Below are positions 43,773 to 51,617 of a DNA stretch of 64,000 bases, piece after piece (the stretch's first letter is position 1; each line of letters starts with the position of its first letter). The notes below the pieces were generated by a model. That model made no database searches, was not told where the DNA came from, and worked only from the letters and a program-made list of their open reading frames with translations. The stretch is from Palsa-892 sp035556215 (lineage in GTDB: Bacteria > Pseudomonadota > Alphaproteobacteria > Rhizobiales > Xanthobacteraceae), in the NCBI GenBank assembly GCA_035556215.1, contig DATMFI010000014.1, forward strand, positions 67,281-131,280. Direction: 5' to 3'. The translations under genes were made by a program, and so were the position numbers.

Positions 43773-43824
43773 CGATATCCCCTTGCCGGGGAAGGGTGTA
43801 AGGCGGCCATCGGGCAGGTCAAGC

Positions 43825-44460
43825 ATGATAGAAAACGGCATGCCCTTGCAGAACCGCGTCGATCCGTTTGGGGAACTATTTGCCGCAGCCGCGCGCGGCA
43901 CCTTGATGGGCAACCGCGGCGGCCGCATTCATACCGGCGAGCAAAAGCTCACCCGGCGGCGCTGGGCATCGAAGCAATGAATCGCCTGCGTACTCGAATT
44001 CAACGGCCGCCAGCGCGACGTCTGGGGGCGTTATTACACCGAGTTGTTTTTTCTCGATGAGGTGACCGCGCTCTCCGCCGGCCACCGCCCCTGCTTCGAA
44101 TGCCGCCGGAAGGATGCGGAAGCCTTCGCGGCCTGCTGGGCCAGGACATTCAAACTAGCCGCGCGGCCTCGTGCGCAGGCTATGGATGAAATTCTCCAGC
44201 GCGAGCGACTCGACGGCCGCGGCAAACGCCGCCACCCGGCAAAGCTCGAGTCCCTTCCCGACGGCGCGATGATCGCGATGGATGACGAGGCTTTCGCGGT
44301 ACGGGGCGATGGGCTGCTTCGCTGGACGCCGAAAGGTTATGCCGCGCGCGAGCGCCGTATGCGCGGCGCGACGGTGGATTTGCTGACACCGCCTTCGATC
44401 GTTGCTGTCCTGAAAGCCGGTTACCGGCCCGGCTGGCACGCGAGCGCGGCGAAACTTTAG
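43825..44460 (+). pseudogene. Gene interrupted by one in-frame TGA (hypothetical, ADA-type-like or unknown)
   Basis: A single reading frame of about 211 codons runs from the ATG at 43825 (or 43840) to the TAG at 44460, broken only by TGA at 43978-43980. The two halves read in the same phase: upstream NRVDPFGELFAAAARGTLMGNRGGRIHTG...RRWASKQ, then the stop, then IACVLEFNGRQRDVWGRYYTELFFLDEVTALSAGHRPCFECRRKDAEAF and on to the end. From memory, homologues in related bacteria read RWxTKxWI at this place, so TGG (Trp) to TGA is the simplest event. No frameshift is visible. A downstream start at 44044 would give a shortened 138-aa protein. The function of the family is unknown to me. Confidence 0.75.
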
Positions 44461-44508
44461 GGCATGATCCCGAAAAGTGCGAAGCGGTTTTCGGATAAGA
44501 TCATGCCC
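44460..44508. repeat. Intergenic palindromic repeat of Hyphomicrobiales type
   Basis: GGGCATGATC (44460-44469) and GATCATGCCC (44499-44508) are terminal inverted arms. Between them CGAAAA and TTTTCG form the second part of the stem (around 44471-44493). The sequence matches, from memory, a repeated intergenic palindrome common in Bradyrhizobium/Rhodopseudomonas-like genomes. It lies between two convergent genes and overlaps the last base of the interrupted gene. Confidence 0.7.
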
Positions 44509-44530
44509 AATCAAAAGAATAGTGACGAGC

Positions 44531-44553
44531 CTGATTCAACCTAGTTGAATCAG
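44531..44553. repeat. 10-bp inverted repeat with CTA loop
   Basis: CTGATTCAAC (44531-44540) pairs with GTTGAATCAG (44544-44553) across three bases. It contains two GANTC sites. It lies a few bases from the motB-like stop and may end transcripts from both directions. Confidence 0.65.
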
Positions 44554-44556
44554 ACT

Positions 44557-45384
44557 CTAGGGCCGGATGCCGAACGGCACCGGCGGCGCTTCCTTCATCA
44601 GCGTAATCGAAACACGGCGGTTCACCGCGAGCGACGGGTCTTCGGGAAATAGCGGCTCGGTATCGCCCTTGCCGGTCACGCCATAGAACTGATTGGCGCG
44701 CACGCCTTCGTCCTCAAGAATGTGACGAATGGCGTTGGCGCGATCGGACGAGAGATCGAACGGGCCATAGCCCGGCCGCGGCGGCAGCTTGCTCGCCGAA
44801 GTGTGGCCGCTGATCATCACGCGATACGGCATCTTGCGGATCTGCTCGGCGAGCTTGGCGACGATCCGGCGTGTACGCTCGTAAGGCTCTTTCGCGCCTT
44901 CGGGAAACATCGAGCGGCCTTCCTGATCGACGATATCGATATTGAGGCCCTGCAGCGTTTCGGTGACGATGATGTGCTTCGAAACCTCGTTGATCTCCGG
45001 CAGGTCCTGCAGCGCCTGACGGAGCGATGCTGCGGCGAGCGCGAACTGGCGGTCTCGCGTCGCGCGCAGGCCCTTCTCGAGCTGATTGTCCTTCTGCTCC
45101 GGCGTCGGCTCGTCGACGGCGCGCTCGGGCGGAATAAGCTCGGTGTTCTTGAGACGCGGCCGGGTCGGCAGGCCATCGACCTCGACGAGACCCGCGAGCG
45201 TCGGCGTTCGCTGCACGCCGAAGGCTTCGCGCATCGAGCCCGCGACGGCTTTCATCTTCTCGGAATCCTGGCTCGAGAATGCGACCAACATCACGAAGAA
45301 GCTGACGAGCAGGCCCATCAGATCGGCGAAGGTCACGAACCAGCCGTGACCGCCGCCATGCGCTGCGCCGCGTTTTTTCGACAT
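44557..45384 (-). CDS. MotB-like flagellar motor stator protein (OmpA/MotB domain)
   Basis: 275 aa. One N-terminal helix with the conserved ion-binding Asp is in FVTFADLMGLLVSFFVMLVAFSSQ (Asp22 region). A plug/linker follows, then a C-terminal OmpA-like peptidoglycan-binding domain (ISGHTSASKLPPRPGYGPFDLSSDRANAIRHIL...VTGKGDTEPLF). It pairs with the MotA-like protein encoded upstream to form an ion-driven stator anchored to the cell wall. No flagellar genes are nearby, so this could be a second stator or a MotAB-like complex with another role. Confidence 0.9.
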   Translation of the reverse strand: MSKKRGAAHGGGHGWFVTFADLMGLLVSFFVMLVAFSSQDSEKMKAVAGSMREAFGVQRTPTLAGLVEVDGLPTRPRLKNTELIPPERAVDEPTPEQKDNQLEKGLRATRDRQFALAAASLRQALQDLPEINEVSKHIIVTETLQGLNIDIVDQEGRSMFPEGAKEPYERTRRIVAKLAEQIRKMPYRVMISGHTSASKLPPRPGYGPFDLSSDRANAIRHILEDEGVRANQFYGVTGKGDTEPLFPEDPSLAVNRRVSITLMKEAPPVPFGIRP

Positions 45385-45414
45385 CGTACTCTACTCGCTT
45401 CCCTGCGGCGCCGC

Positions 45415-46185
45415 TCAGGCGGCCGCGAGATCGGGGTCGACGCGGTGTTGCTCGGGGACATAGGCCTCGAGCATTTCGCGCACGATTTGCGGGCTCTTCG
45501 ATTCACGCAGCATCATCACGCCGTCGATGATGAGCGTGCGGTTGACTTCCTCATCGGCGAGCTTGAGGTGCAGCTTGTCGGCGATCGGCAAGCAAAGAAT
45601 GTTGGCGACCAACGCGCCGTAGAGCGTCGCGAGCAGCGCGACGGCCATGAACGGGCCGAGCTTCGAGGGGTCGGTCATGTTGGCGAACATCTGCACCATG
45701 CCGATCAAGGTGCCGACCATGCCGAATGCCGGGGCGCAATCGCCGATGGCGCGATAGATCTTCTGGCCTTCGTCGAGATGGGTCAGGAACGTCTCGCGGT
45801 CGCGCTCCATGGTTTCGCGGATGAAATCGGCGTCATAGCCGTCGGCGACGTAGCGCACGCCAACCGCCAGAAATTCGTCGGGCACTTCTTCCTTTTCGAG
45901 GCCGAGCGGGCCGGCCTTGCGGGCGATCTCGGCGAGGCGCGCGATCTCGTCAACGAGGTCGCGCTGCGTCATGCGCCGCATCGTGAAGGCATATTTCAAG
46001 CCCATCGGCACGCCATGCAGAATGGAGCTCAAGGGGAAGCGGATCAGGGTCGCCGCGAACGAGCCGCCGAAGATGACGATGACGGCGTGCATATCGACGA
46101 AACTGCGGAGGTCGCCGCCCATCAAAATGAGGCCGACGACAACAGCCGCGCCGGCCACCAGGCCGAGCGCTGTAGTTAAATCCAT
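45415..46185 (-). CDS. MotA-like motor stator protein
   Basis: 256 aa. It has four transmembrane helices: two N-terminal (TALGLVAGAAVVVGLILMG; VDMHAVIVIFGGSFAATLI) and two around residues 147-200 (APAFGMVGTLIGMVQMF; PFMAVALLATLYGALVANIL). The GMVGTLIGMVQMFANMTDP block is diagnostic of MotA/PomA. The cytoplasmic loop between TM2 and TM3 carries the charged rotor-contact residues. The length (256) is nearer to PomA/MotP than to typical alphaproteobacterial MotA of about 290, so the ion could be Na+ or H+. The gene lies 30 bases upstream of motB-like. Confidence 0.9.
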   Translation of the reverse strand: MDLTTALGLVAGAAVVVGLILMGGDLRSFVDMHAVIVIFGGSFAATLIRFPLSSILHGVPMGLKYAFTMRRMTQRDLVDEIARLAEIARKAGPLGLEKEEVPDEFLAVGVRYVADGYDADFIRETMERDRETFLTHLDEGQKIYRAIGDCAPAFGMVGTLIGMVQMFANMTDPSKLGPFMAVALLATLYGALVANILCLPIADKLHLKLADEEVNRTLIIDGVMMLRESKSPQIVREMLEAYVPEQHRVDPDLAAA

Positions 46186-46474
46186 AACGGTTCTCCGTCT
46201 TCACCCGCGCCATCCTGGCGCGGTACGCAACGGGCCGATTTAAGCGGGGTGCGACTAAAAGAGCGTTAAGCAACGGAACCGGATGGCGCGTTCCGCGGCC
46301 GCCTGATTTATCCATTGAAAACAGGTACTTGGCGCTTCCGCACGGCGGTTTGCCCAAGTCCAACTTTCAGCGCATGCCCGAGGTCCACTAGACTCCCTAT
46401 AATGGCGTGCAAAGCCCGGCCGGTTCTCGGCGGGGTTCTGCATGAAAATCATGAAGCTATTTGGGGAGTGAAAT

Positions 46475-47971
46475 ATGCGCGAGATCGGCCATTTCATTGG
46501 CGGCAAGAATGTAAAGGGGACGTCCGGACGCACCGCCGATGTCTATCAACCGATGACCGGCGAAGTGATCGCCAAGGTCGCGCTCGCTTCCAAGCAGGAG
46601 ATGCGCGCCGCGGTCGAAAACGCCAAGGCCGCGCAGCCCGGCTGGGCCGCCACCAATCCGCAGCGCCGCGCGCGCGTGATGTTCAAGTTTCTCGAATTGA
46701 TCGCGAAGGAAACCGACTCGCTCGCGGAGTTGCTGGCGCGCGAGCATGGCAAGACCATCCCCGATGCGCGCGGCGACATTCAGCGCGGTGTCGAAGTGAT
46801 CGAATTCTCCTGCGGCATTCCGCACCTCATGAAGGGCGAATTCACCGAGAGCGCCGGCACCAACATCGATCTGTATTCGATGCGCCAGCCGCTCGGCGTC
46901 GTCGCCGGCATCACGCCGTTCAATTTTCCCGCGATGATCCCGATGTGGAAGTTCGGCCCAGCGATCGCCTGCGGCAATGCGTTCATCCTCAAGCCTTCGG
47001 AGCGCGATCCCGGCGTGCCGATGCGGCTTGCCGAGCTCATGATCGAGGCTGGCCTGCCGGCCGGCATCCTCAATGTCGTCAACGGCGACAAGGAAGCGGT
47101 CGATGCCATTCTCGACGATCCGGATATCAAGGCGGTCGGCTTCGTCGGTTCGACGCCGATTGCCGAATACGTCTATACGCGCGGCACGGCGCACGGAAAG
47201 CGCGTGCAGTGCTTCGGCGGCGCCAAGAACCACATGATCGTGATGCCGGACGCCGACATGGATCAGGCGGTCGATGCATTGATCGGCGCGGGCTACGGCG
47301 CGGCCGGCGAGCGCTGCATGGCAATTTCGGTCGCCGTTCCCGTCGGCAAGAAAACCGCCGACACGCTGGTTGAAAAACTCATCCCGCGCGTCGAGAGCCT
47401 GAAGATCGGGCCTTCGACCATGGCAGATGCCGACTATGGCCCGATGATCACCAAGGCACACCTCGAAAAGGTGAAGAGCTACGTCGATATCGGCGTCAAG
47501 GAAGGCGCCAAGCTCAAGGTCGATGGCCGCAACTTCAAAATGCAGGGCTACGAGAACGGCTTCTACATGGGCGGCTGCCTGTTCGACGAAGTGACGCCCG
47601 AGATGCGCATCTACAAGGAAGAGATCTTCGGCCCGGTGCTCTCGGTCGTGCGCGCCAACAGCTACCAGGAAGCGATCGATCTGCCGACCAAGCACGAATA
47701 CGGCAATGGCGTTTCCATCTTCACGCGCGACGGCGACGCCGCGCGTGATTTCGCGAGCAGGGTCGAGGTCGGCATGGTCGGTATCAACTTCGCGATCCCG
47801 GTGCCGCTTGCCTATCACACCTTCGGCGGCTGGAAGCGCTCGGGCTTTGGCGATCTCAACCAGCACGGCCCGGATTCGATCCGCTTCTACACGCGAACCA
47901 AAACCGTCACCGCGCGCTGGCCGAGCGGCACCAAGGCGGGCGCCGATTTCGCCATCCCGACGATGAAATAA
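46475..47971 (+). CDS. mmsA: Methylmalonate-semialdehyde dehydrogenase (CoA-acylating)
   Basis: 498 aa aldehyde dehydrogenase. It converts (methyl)malonate semialdehyde to propionyl- or acetyl-CoA in valine, beta-alanine and inositol catabolism. MmsA signatures are GITPFNFPAMIPMWKFGPAI, LKPSERDPGVPM, GAKNHMIVMPDADM, and the catalytic Cys in GAAGERCMAIS. GGGGAG seven bases ahead of the ATG gives a good start. It is a stand-alone gene here, in contrast to the usual location with mmsB or myo-inositol genes. The 289-base upstream region holds the promoter. Confidence 0.95.
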   Translation: MREIGHFIGGKNVKGTSGRTADVYQPMTGEVIAKVALASKQEMRAAVENAKAAQPGWAATNPQRRARVMFKFLELIAKETDSLAELLAREHGKTIPDARGDIQRGVEVIEFSCGIPHLMKGEFTESAGTNIDLYSMRQPLGVVAGITPFNFPAMIPMWKFGPAIACGNAFILKPSERDPGVPMRLAELMIEAGLPAGILNVVNGDKEAVDAILDDPDIKAVGFVGSTPIAEYVYTRGTAHGKRVQCFGGAKNHMIVMPDADMDQAVDALIGAGYGAAGERCMAISVAVPVGKKTADTLVEKLIPRVESLKIGPSTMADADYGPMITKAHLEKVKSYVDIGVKEGAKLKVDGRNFKMQGYENGFYMGGCLFDEVTPEMRIYKEEIFGPVLSVVRANSYQEAIDLPTKHEYGNGVSIFTRDGDAARDFASRVEVGMVGINFAIPVPLAYHTFGGWKRSGFGDLNQHGPDSIRFYTRTKTVTARWPSGTKAGADFAIPTMK

Positions 47972-48114
47972 CGCAGCACATGCGCGCTCGCGGCAGGGAT
48001 TGCCGCGGGCGCGAAACCACACCGCGAGGTGATTGCCCGCCGCTGGCGGCGAGCGCGCTTTCCTTCTAGGCTGGCGCGCTTTTCATTTCAGCCACTCCAG
48101 CGGGTAATCCCACC

Positions 48115-48756
48115 ATGGCCGAATACAAACTTCACTGCTTCGCGCAGTCGGGCAACTGCTACCGTGCGGCGCTCATGCTCAATCTCGTCGGCGCCGACTG
48201 GGAGCCGGTGTTCGTCGATTTCTTCAAGGGCGGCGAAGCGCGCACGCCAAAGTATCGCAGTGAAGTGAACGAGATGGGCGAAGCGCCGGTGCTCGCCTTC
48301 GGCGGCCGCAAGCTTTCGCAATCCGGCGTCATCCTCACGCATCTTGCCAACAAGTTCGGTAAATTCAGGCCGCAAGGCGAGGACGAGGAACTGGAAAATC
48401 TGCGCTGGCTGTTGTTCGACAACCAGAAGGTCAACGGTTTTCTCGGGCCGTACCGTTTCGTGAAAACACTTTCCGGCAACCCCGATCCCGGCGCGCTCAA
48501 CTTCCTGAAGCCGCGCATCGAAAACGTGCTGAAGATCGTCAACCAGCGGCTCGAGGGCCGCCAATTCCTGCTCGGCGGCAGGCCGACCGTCGCCGACATC
48601 TCGATGTGCGGCTATATGTATTACCCGCCGGAGGAATTCGGCTTCGACATCGCGAAAGAACATCCGGCGATCGGCGCCTGGCTCGAGCGCATCAAAGCGC
48701 TGCCGGGCTGGGAGCATCCCTATAAGTTGATGCCGGGCTATCCGCTGGTGCGTTAA
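48115..48756 (+). CDS. Glutathione S-transferase
   Basis: 213 aa. An N-terminal thioredoxin-like domain (LHCFAQSGNCYRAALMLNLVGADWEPVFVDFFKGG; then VPVL-type cis-Pro segment EAPVLAFGGRKLSQSGVIL) precedes an all-helical C-terminal domain with the conserved ADISMCGYMYY capping motif. The catalytic residue in the N-terminal SGNCYR segment is probably Ser or Cys (beta/theta-like). It conjugates or reduces with glutathione. The gene stands alone; its stop overlaps the convergent membrane-protein gene by four bases. Confidence 0.9.
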   Translation: MAEYKLHCFAQSGNCYRAALMLNLVGADWEPVFVDFFKGGEARTPKYRSEVNEMGEAPVLAFGGRKLSQSGVILTHLANKFGKFRPQGEDEELENLRWLLFDNQKVNGFLGPYRFVKTLSGNPDPGALNFLKPRIENVLKIVNQRLEGRQFLLGGRPTVADISMCGYMYYPPEEFGFDIAKEHPAIGAWLERIKALPGWEHPYKLMPGYPLVR

Positions 48757-49841
48757 CGGAAAATGCCGCTGGCGAAGATGGCGGCTGCGAAACAAAACGC
48801 GGCGGCGGCCAGCATGACCCAGGGATAACCGCCAGGGCCTTCGAGCGCGGCGCTCGAGAAATTATCCGGGTCGTAATGCACAACGACCTCGGCGCCGACC
48901 GGATAGCGCGCCGCTTCCTTGCGGGCGAAAGCCTCGCCGCCCGAAACCGTCATGCTGAAACGAATCTGGCGGCTGCGGTATTCGCGATCGTTCACGCGAT
49001 AGATGTATTCGACGAGCGGCGAATACATCGTGCGGTCGCGGCCGTTGTCGCGCTTGATATAGCTCTCGACCTCGCTTTTGACGATCCTGCCCTTCACCGA
49101 AGGCCAGTTGTGCGCCCGCTTGAGGTAGCGGCGATAGCCGGCGAAAAACAGCAGGATCACCAGTCCGAACGCGGCGAAAGCCATCGTCGCCTCGGGATTG
49201 CCCTGCGGCGGCAGCCGAAGCGCCAAAAGCTTCGTCGCGTTGGTCGCGGCATAATAGAAACCCGCAATGCCAACCACCGCGATTGCGGTCAGCCACAGGC
49301 AGCCGGAAAAAACATACGAGGGGATGCCGCGCTCCAGCACGCAGTTCTTCGGATCGGCAGGATCGTAGAACACCGTGACGTCCTTGCCGGCCGGGTATTT
49401 CGTCAACATGGCGTCGATTTCGCTCGCGCCGACTTCGCCGAGCACAATGCGGTCGCCGCGATATTCCCGGCCGCCGACAGAAAACGTATAGGCGACGAGC
49501 GGAATATTCCGCACTGTCTCTGCTTCACCGGCGAAGCCGTGCTCGCGCGAGCCAATCGCGGATCTGACGATGCGCCCTGTCGTCTGCGCCCATTTCGCGG
49601 CGCGGCGTTCCTCGAAAACTTTCGAGAGGAGCGCGACGACAAACAGCAGCGGCAGCGGCGCAAAGATCGCAACGATATGCCAGTTGCCGGAATGGCCCCA
49701 CGGCAGGAGCGAGCGCCAATCGATTCCGAAAAAGCCGAGCACGCTCGCCAGCATCGGCGTACCGACGACGATTACAACGAAAACGATGATCCAGAGCGGA
49801 GGCGGTTCGGAGCCACGGGGCGTGCGCTTCGGCAGAGCCAT
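48753..49841 (-). CDS. Membrane protein with two DUF3592 domains
   Basis: 362 aa. Two copies of a module are seen: a pair of hydrophobic helices followed by a soluble beta domain with conserved YxPxDP (first TVFYDPADPKNCVLERG, second VVHYDPDNFSSAALEG). This is the DUF3592 pattern, so the protein is an internal duplication. Helices lie at about 17-35, 55-75, 180-200, 221-240 and 342-360. Conserved strings GRIVRSAIGSREHG and GRIVKSEVESYIKRD open each soluble domain. Function unknown; DUF3592 proteins are often predicted to be membrane-anchored. Confidence 0.85.
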   Translation of the reverse strand: MALPKRTPRGSEPPPLWIIVFVVIVVGTPMLASVLGFFGIDWRSLLPWGHSGNWHIVAIFAPLPLLFVVALLSKVFEERRAAKWAQTTGRIVRSAIGSREHGFAGEAETVRNIPLVAYTFSVGGREYRGDRIVLGEVGASEIDAMLTKYPAGKDVTVFYDPADPKNCVLERGIPSYVFSGCLWLTAIAVVGIAGFYYAATNATKLLALRLPPQGNPEATMAFAAFGLVILLFFAGYRRYLKRAHNWPSVKGRIVKSEVESYIKRDNGRDRTMYSPLVEYIYRVNDREYRSRQIRFSMTVSGGEAFARKEAARYPVGAEVVVHYDPDNFSSAALEGPGGYPWVMLAAAAFCFAAAIFASGIFR

Positions 49842-49924
49842 GCAATGACCTCGGTCAGGGCCTGTGCAGACTACACCAGGAACCGCCGGGCAATGTGCCC
49901 GGCGTCACAACTTTATGCGCGATA

Positions 49925-50791
49925 TCAGTTGAGCGGCCCGGCGGGGCGCTCTTCGGCGGCTTCCGTGGCCTCGGGATTGATCATGCCGCCGCTCGCCGCG
50001 ACATAGGCCCGTTTCAGCTTCTGGTACTGCAAATAGGCGACCGGAATGCAGGCGATATAGGCGAGCGAGCCGAGCGAGAGCATCTCCCACGGGTAGCTGA
50101 CGAGCAGCGCACCCACAAAGACGACGCAAATCATGATCGTCAGCACGTGCTCGCGCGGCACGCGGCCGGAAACGCCCTTGCCCGACCAGGTCGGGATCCA
50201 CGACACCATCAGAAGGCCGACCGCGACGGTATAGACGAGCGCGATCACCGAGCTTGCGATGGTGTGCGGCAGCCCCATCAGCTCCAAATAGATCGGCAGC
50301 ATGACGATCATGGCGCCCGCCGGCGCCGGAACGCCGGTGAAGAAGTTGACCGCGTAAGGCGGCTTGTTCGGATCGTCGATCGCCACGTTGAAACGAGCGA
50401 GCCGAAGACCGGCGCAGATCGCGAACACCAGCACGGCGATCCAGCCCGCCGAATGCAGCGAGTTGAGGCCCCAGAAATAAAGCAGCATCGCGGGCGCGAC
50501 GCCGAAGCTCACGAAGTCGGCGAGCGAGTCGAGCTCGGCACCGAAGCGCGAGGTCGAGTGCAGCAGCCGGGCGATGCGCCCGTCGATGCCGTCGAGCACG
50601 CCGGCGATCACGATGGAGGTGATGGCAAGCTCCAGCTTGCCGTCGACCGCGAGGCGGATGGCGGTGAGCCCGAGGCAAAGCGAAAACAGCGTGATCAGAT
50701 TCGGAATGATCATCCGGATCGGGATCGGCTTGAACCGGCGGCGGCGCGGTTCGTCGGATTCGGGCTGAAACGGCGCGAAGAGGTGTGACAT
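49925..50791 (-). CDS. pssA: CDP-diacylglycerol--serine O-phosphatidyltransferase
   Basis: 288 aa. It has seven or eight hydrophobic segments and the CDP-alcohol phosphatidyltransferase motif DGIDGRIAR...GAELDSLAD (Asp67, Asp70, Asp88 and Asp92). It makes phosphatidylserine from CDP-diacylglycerol and serine. The basic N-terminus (EPRRRRFKPIPIRM) is usual. It lies 44 bases after psd, so the two steps of phosphatidylethanolamine synthesis are encoded side by side, in the order exporter-psd-pssA. Confidence 0.95.
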   Translation of the reverse strand: MSHLFAPFQPESDEPRRRRFKPIPIRMIIPNLITLFSLCLGLTAIRLAVDGKLELAITSIVIAGVLDGIDGRIARLLHSTSRFGAELDSLADFVSFGVAPAMLLYFWGLNSLHSAGWIAVLVFAICAGLRLARFNVAIDDPNKPPYAVNFFTGVPAPAGAMIVMLPIYLELMGLPHTIASSVIALVYTVAVGLLMVSWIPTWSGKGVSGRVPREHVLTIMICVVFVGALLVSYPWEMLSLGSLAYIACIPVAYLQYQKLKRAYVAASGGMINPEATEAAEERPAGPLN

Positions 50792-50835
50792 GGCTTTATT
50801 CTACCCTGCGGCAAGGCCGCGCGGAAGCGCGCCGC

Positions 50836-51531
50836 TCAACCCTTGCGAAACGTTAATGTTCGCTGGGACGAAAGATCGGCGATCACCGTTTCGCCGGCAA
50901 GCGCGGTCTGCCCCTCGGAAACCAGCGGCCTGGTGTTCGCCGGAAGGTAAACGTCGACGCGCGAGCCGAAACGGATGAGGCCGAAGCGTTCGCCCGCTTC
51001 GAGCGGCTGGCCTTCGCGCTTGAACGAAACGATGCGGCGGGCGATCAGCCCCGCGATCTGGACGACGCCGATCGAGTGCATGGGCGTCGTGATGACAAGG
51101 CCATTGCGCTCGTTATCCTCGCTCGCCTTGTCGAGATCGGCGTTGAGGAATTTTCCGGGCGTGTAGGCGATTTTCGAGATGACGCCCGCGACCGGCGCGC
51201 GGTTCACGTGCACATCGAACACGCTCATGAAGATCGAGATGCGCAGAAGCGCCTCGTTGCCGAGGTTCAGTTCGCGCGGCGGCATGGCGAGCGCGACCTG
51301 CGATACGCGGCCGTCGGCCGGTGATACGACGAGCCCTTCCCCGACCGGGGTCACGCGCGCGGGGTCGCGAAAAAAATAGGCGCACCAGCAGGTAAGCAAA
51401 ACGCCGATCCAGCCCAAGGGCCTCGCGAGCCAGAACAGGAACAGCGTCACCAGCGCAAAGATGCCGATGAACGGATAGCCCTCCTGATGGATGGGCGCCA
51501 TGTTCTTCTTGATCGAGTCGATAATGGACAT
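50836..51531 (-). CDS. psd: Phosphatidylserine decarboxylase proenzyme (short form)
   Basis: 231 aa. It decarboxylates phosphatidylserine to phosphatidylethanolamine. The self-cleavage site is FGS in LIRFGSRVDVYLP (Ser190 becomes the pyruvoyl group), which is the GS form rather than LGST of E. coli; the length fits the short rhizobial class. Two hydrophobic helices near residues 20-52 anchor the protein. The block NRAPVAGVISKIAYTPGKF is conserved. It is co-oriented with pssA downstream and 86 bases after the ABC exporter gene. Confidence 0.94.
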   Translation of the reverse strand: MSIIDSIKKNMAPIHQEGYPFIGIFALVTLFLFWLARPLGWIGVLLTCWCAYFFRDPARVTPVGEGLVVSPADGRVSQVALAMPPRELNLGNEALLRISIFMSVFDVHVNRAPVAGVISKIAYTPGKFLNADLDKASEDNERNGLVITTPMHSIGVVQIAGLIARRIVSFKREGQPLEAGERFGLIRFGSRVDVYLPANTRPLVSEGQTALAGETVIADLSSQRTLTFRKG

Positions 51532-51617
51532 CTTGAGGCTCGCGTTGATCGCGCGTGGTTATAGCGGGTTTCCGGCGGATGTCATGAGGAAGAATTCACG
51601 GGAAAGAATTACGCAGG

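Noticed and set aside
47984..48012. GC-rich hairpin after mmsA
   Set aside because: Good stem, but no T-tract on the plus strand and no convergent gene, so its role is unclear.
46457..48022. A 521-codon open frame opposite mmsA
   Set aside because: Shadow of the aldehyde dehydrogenase gene.
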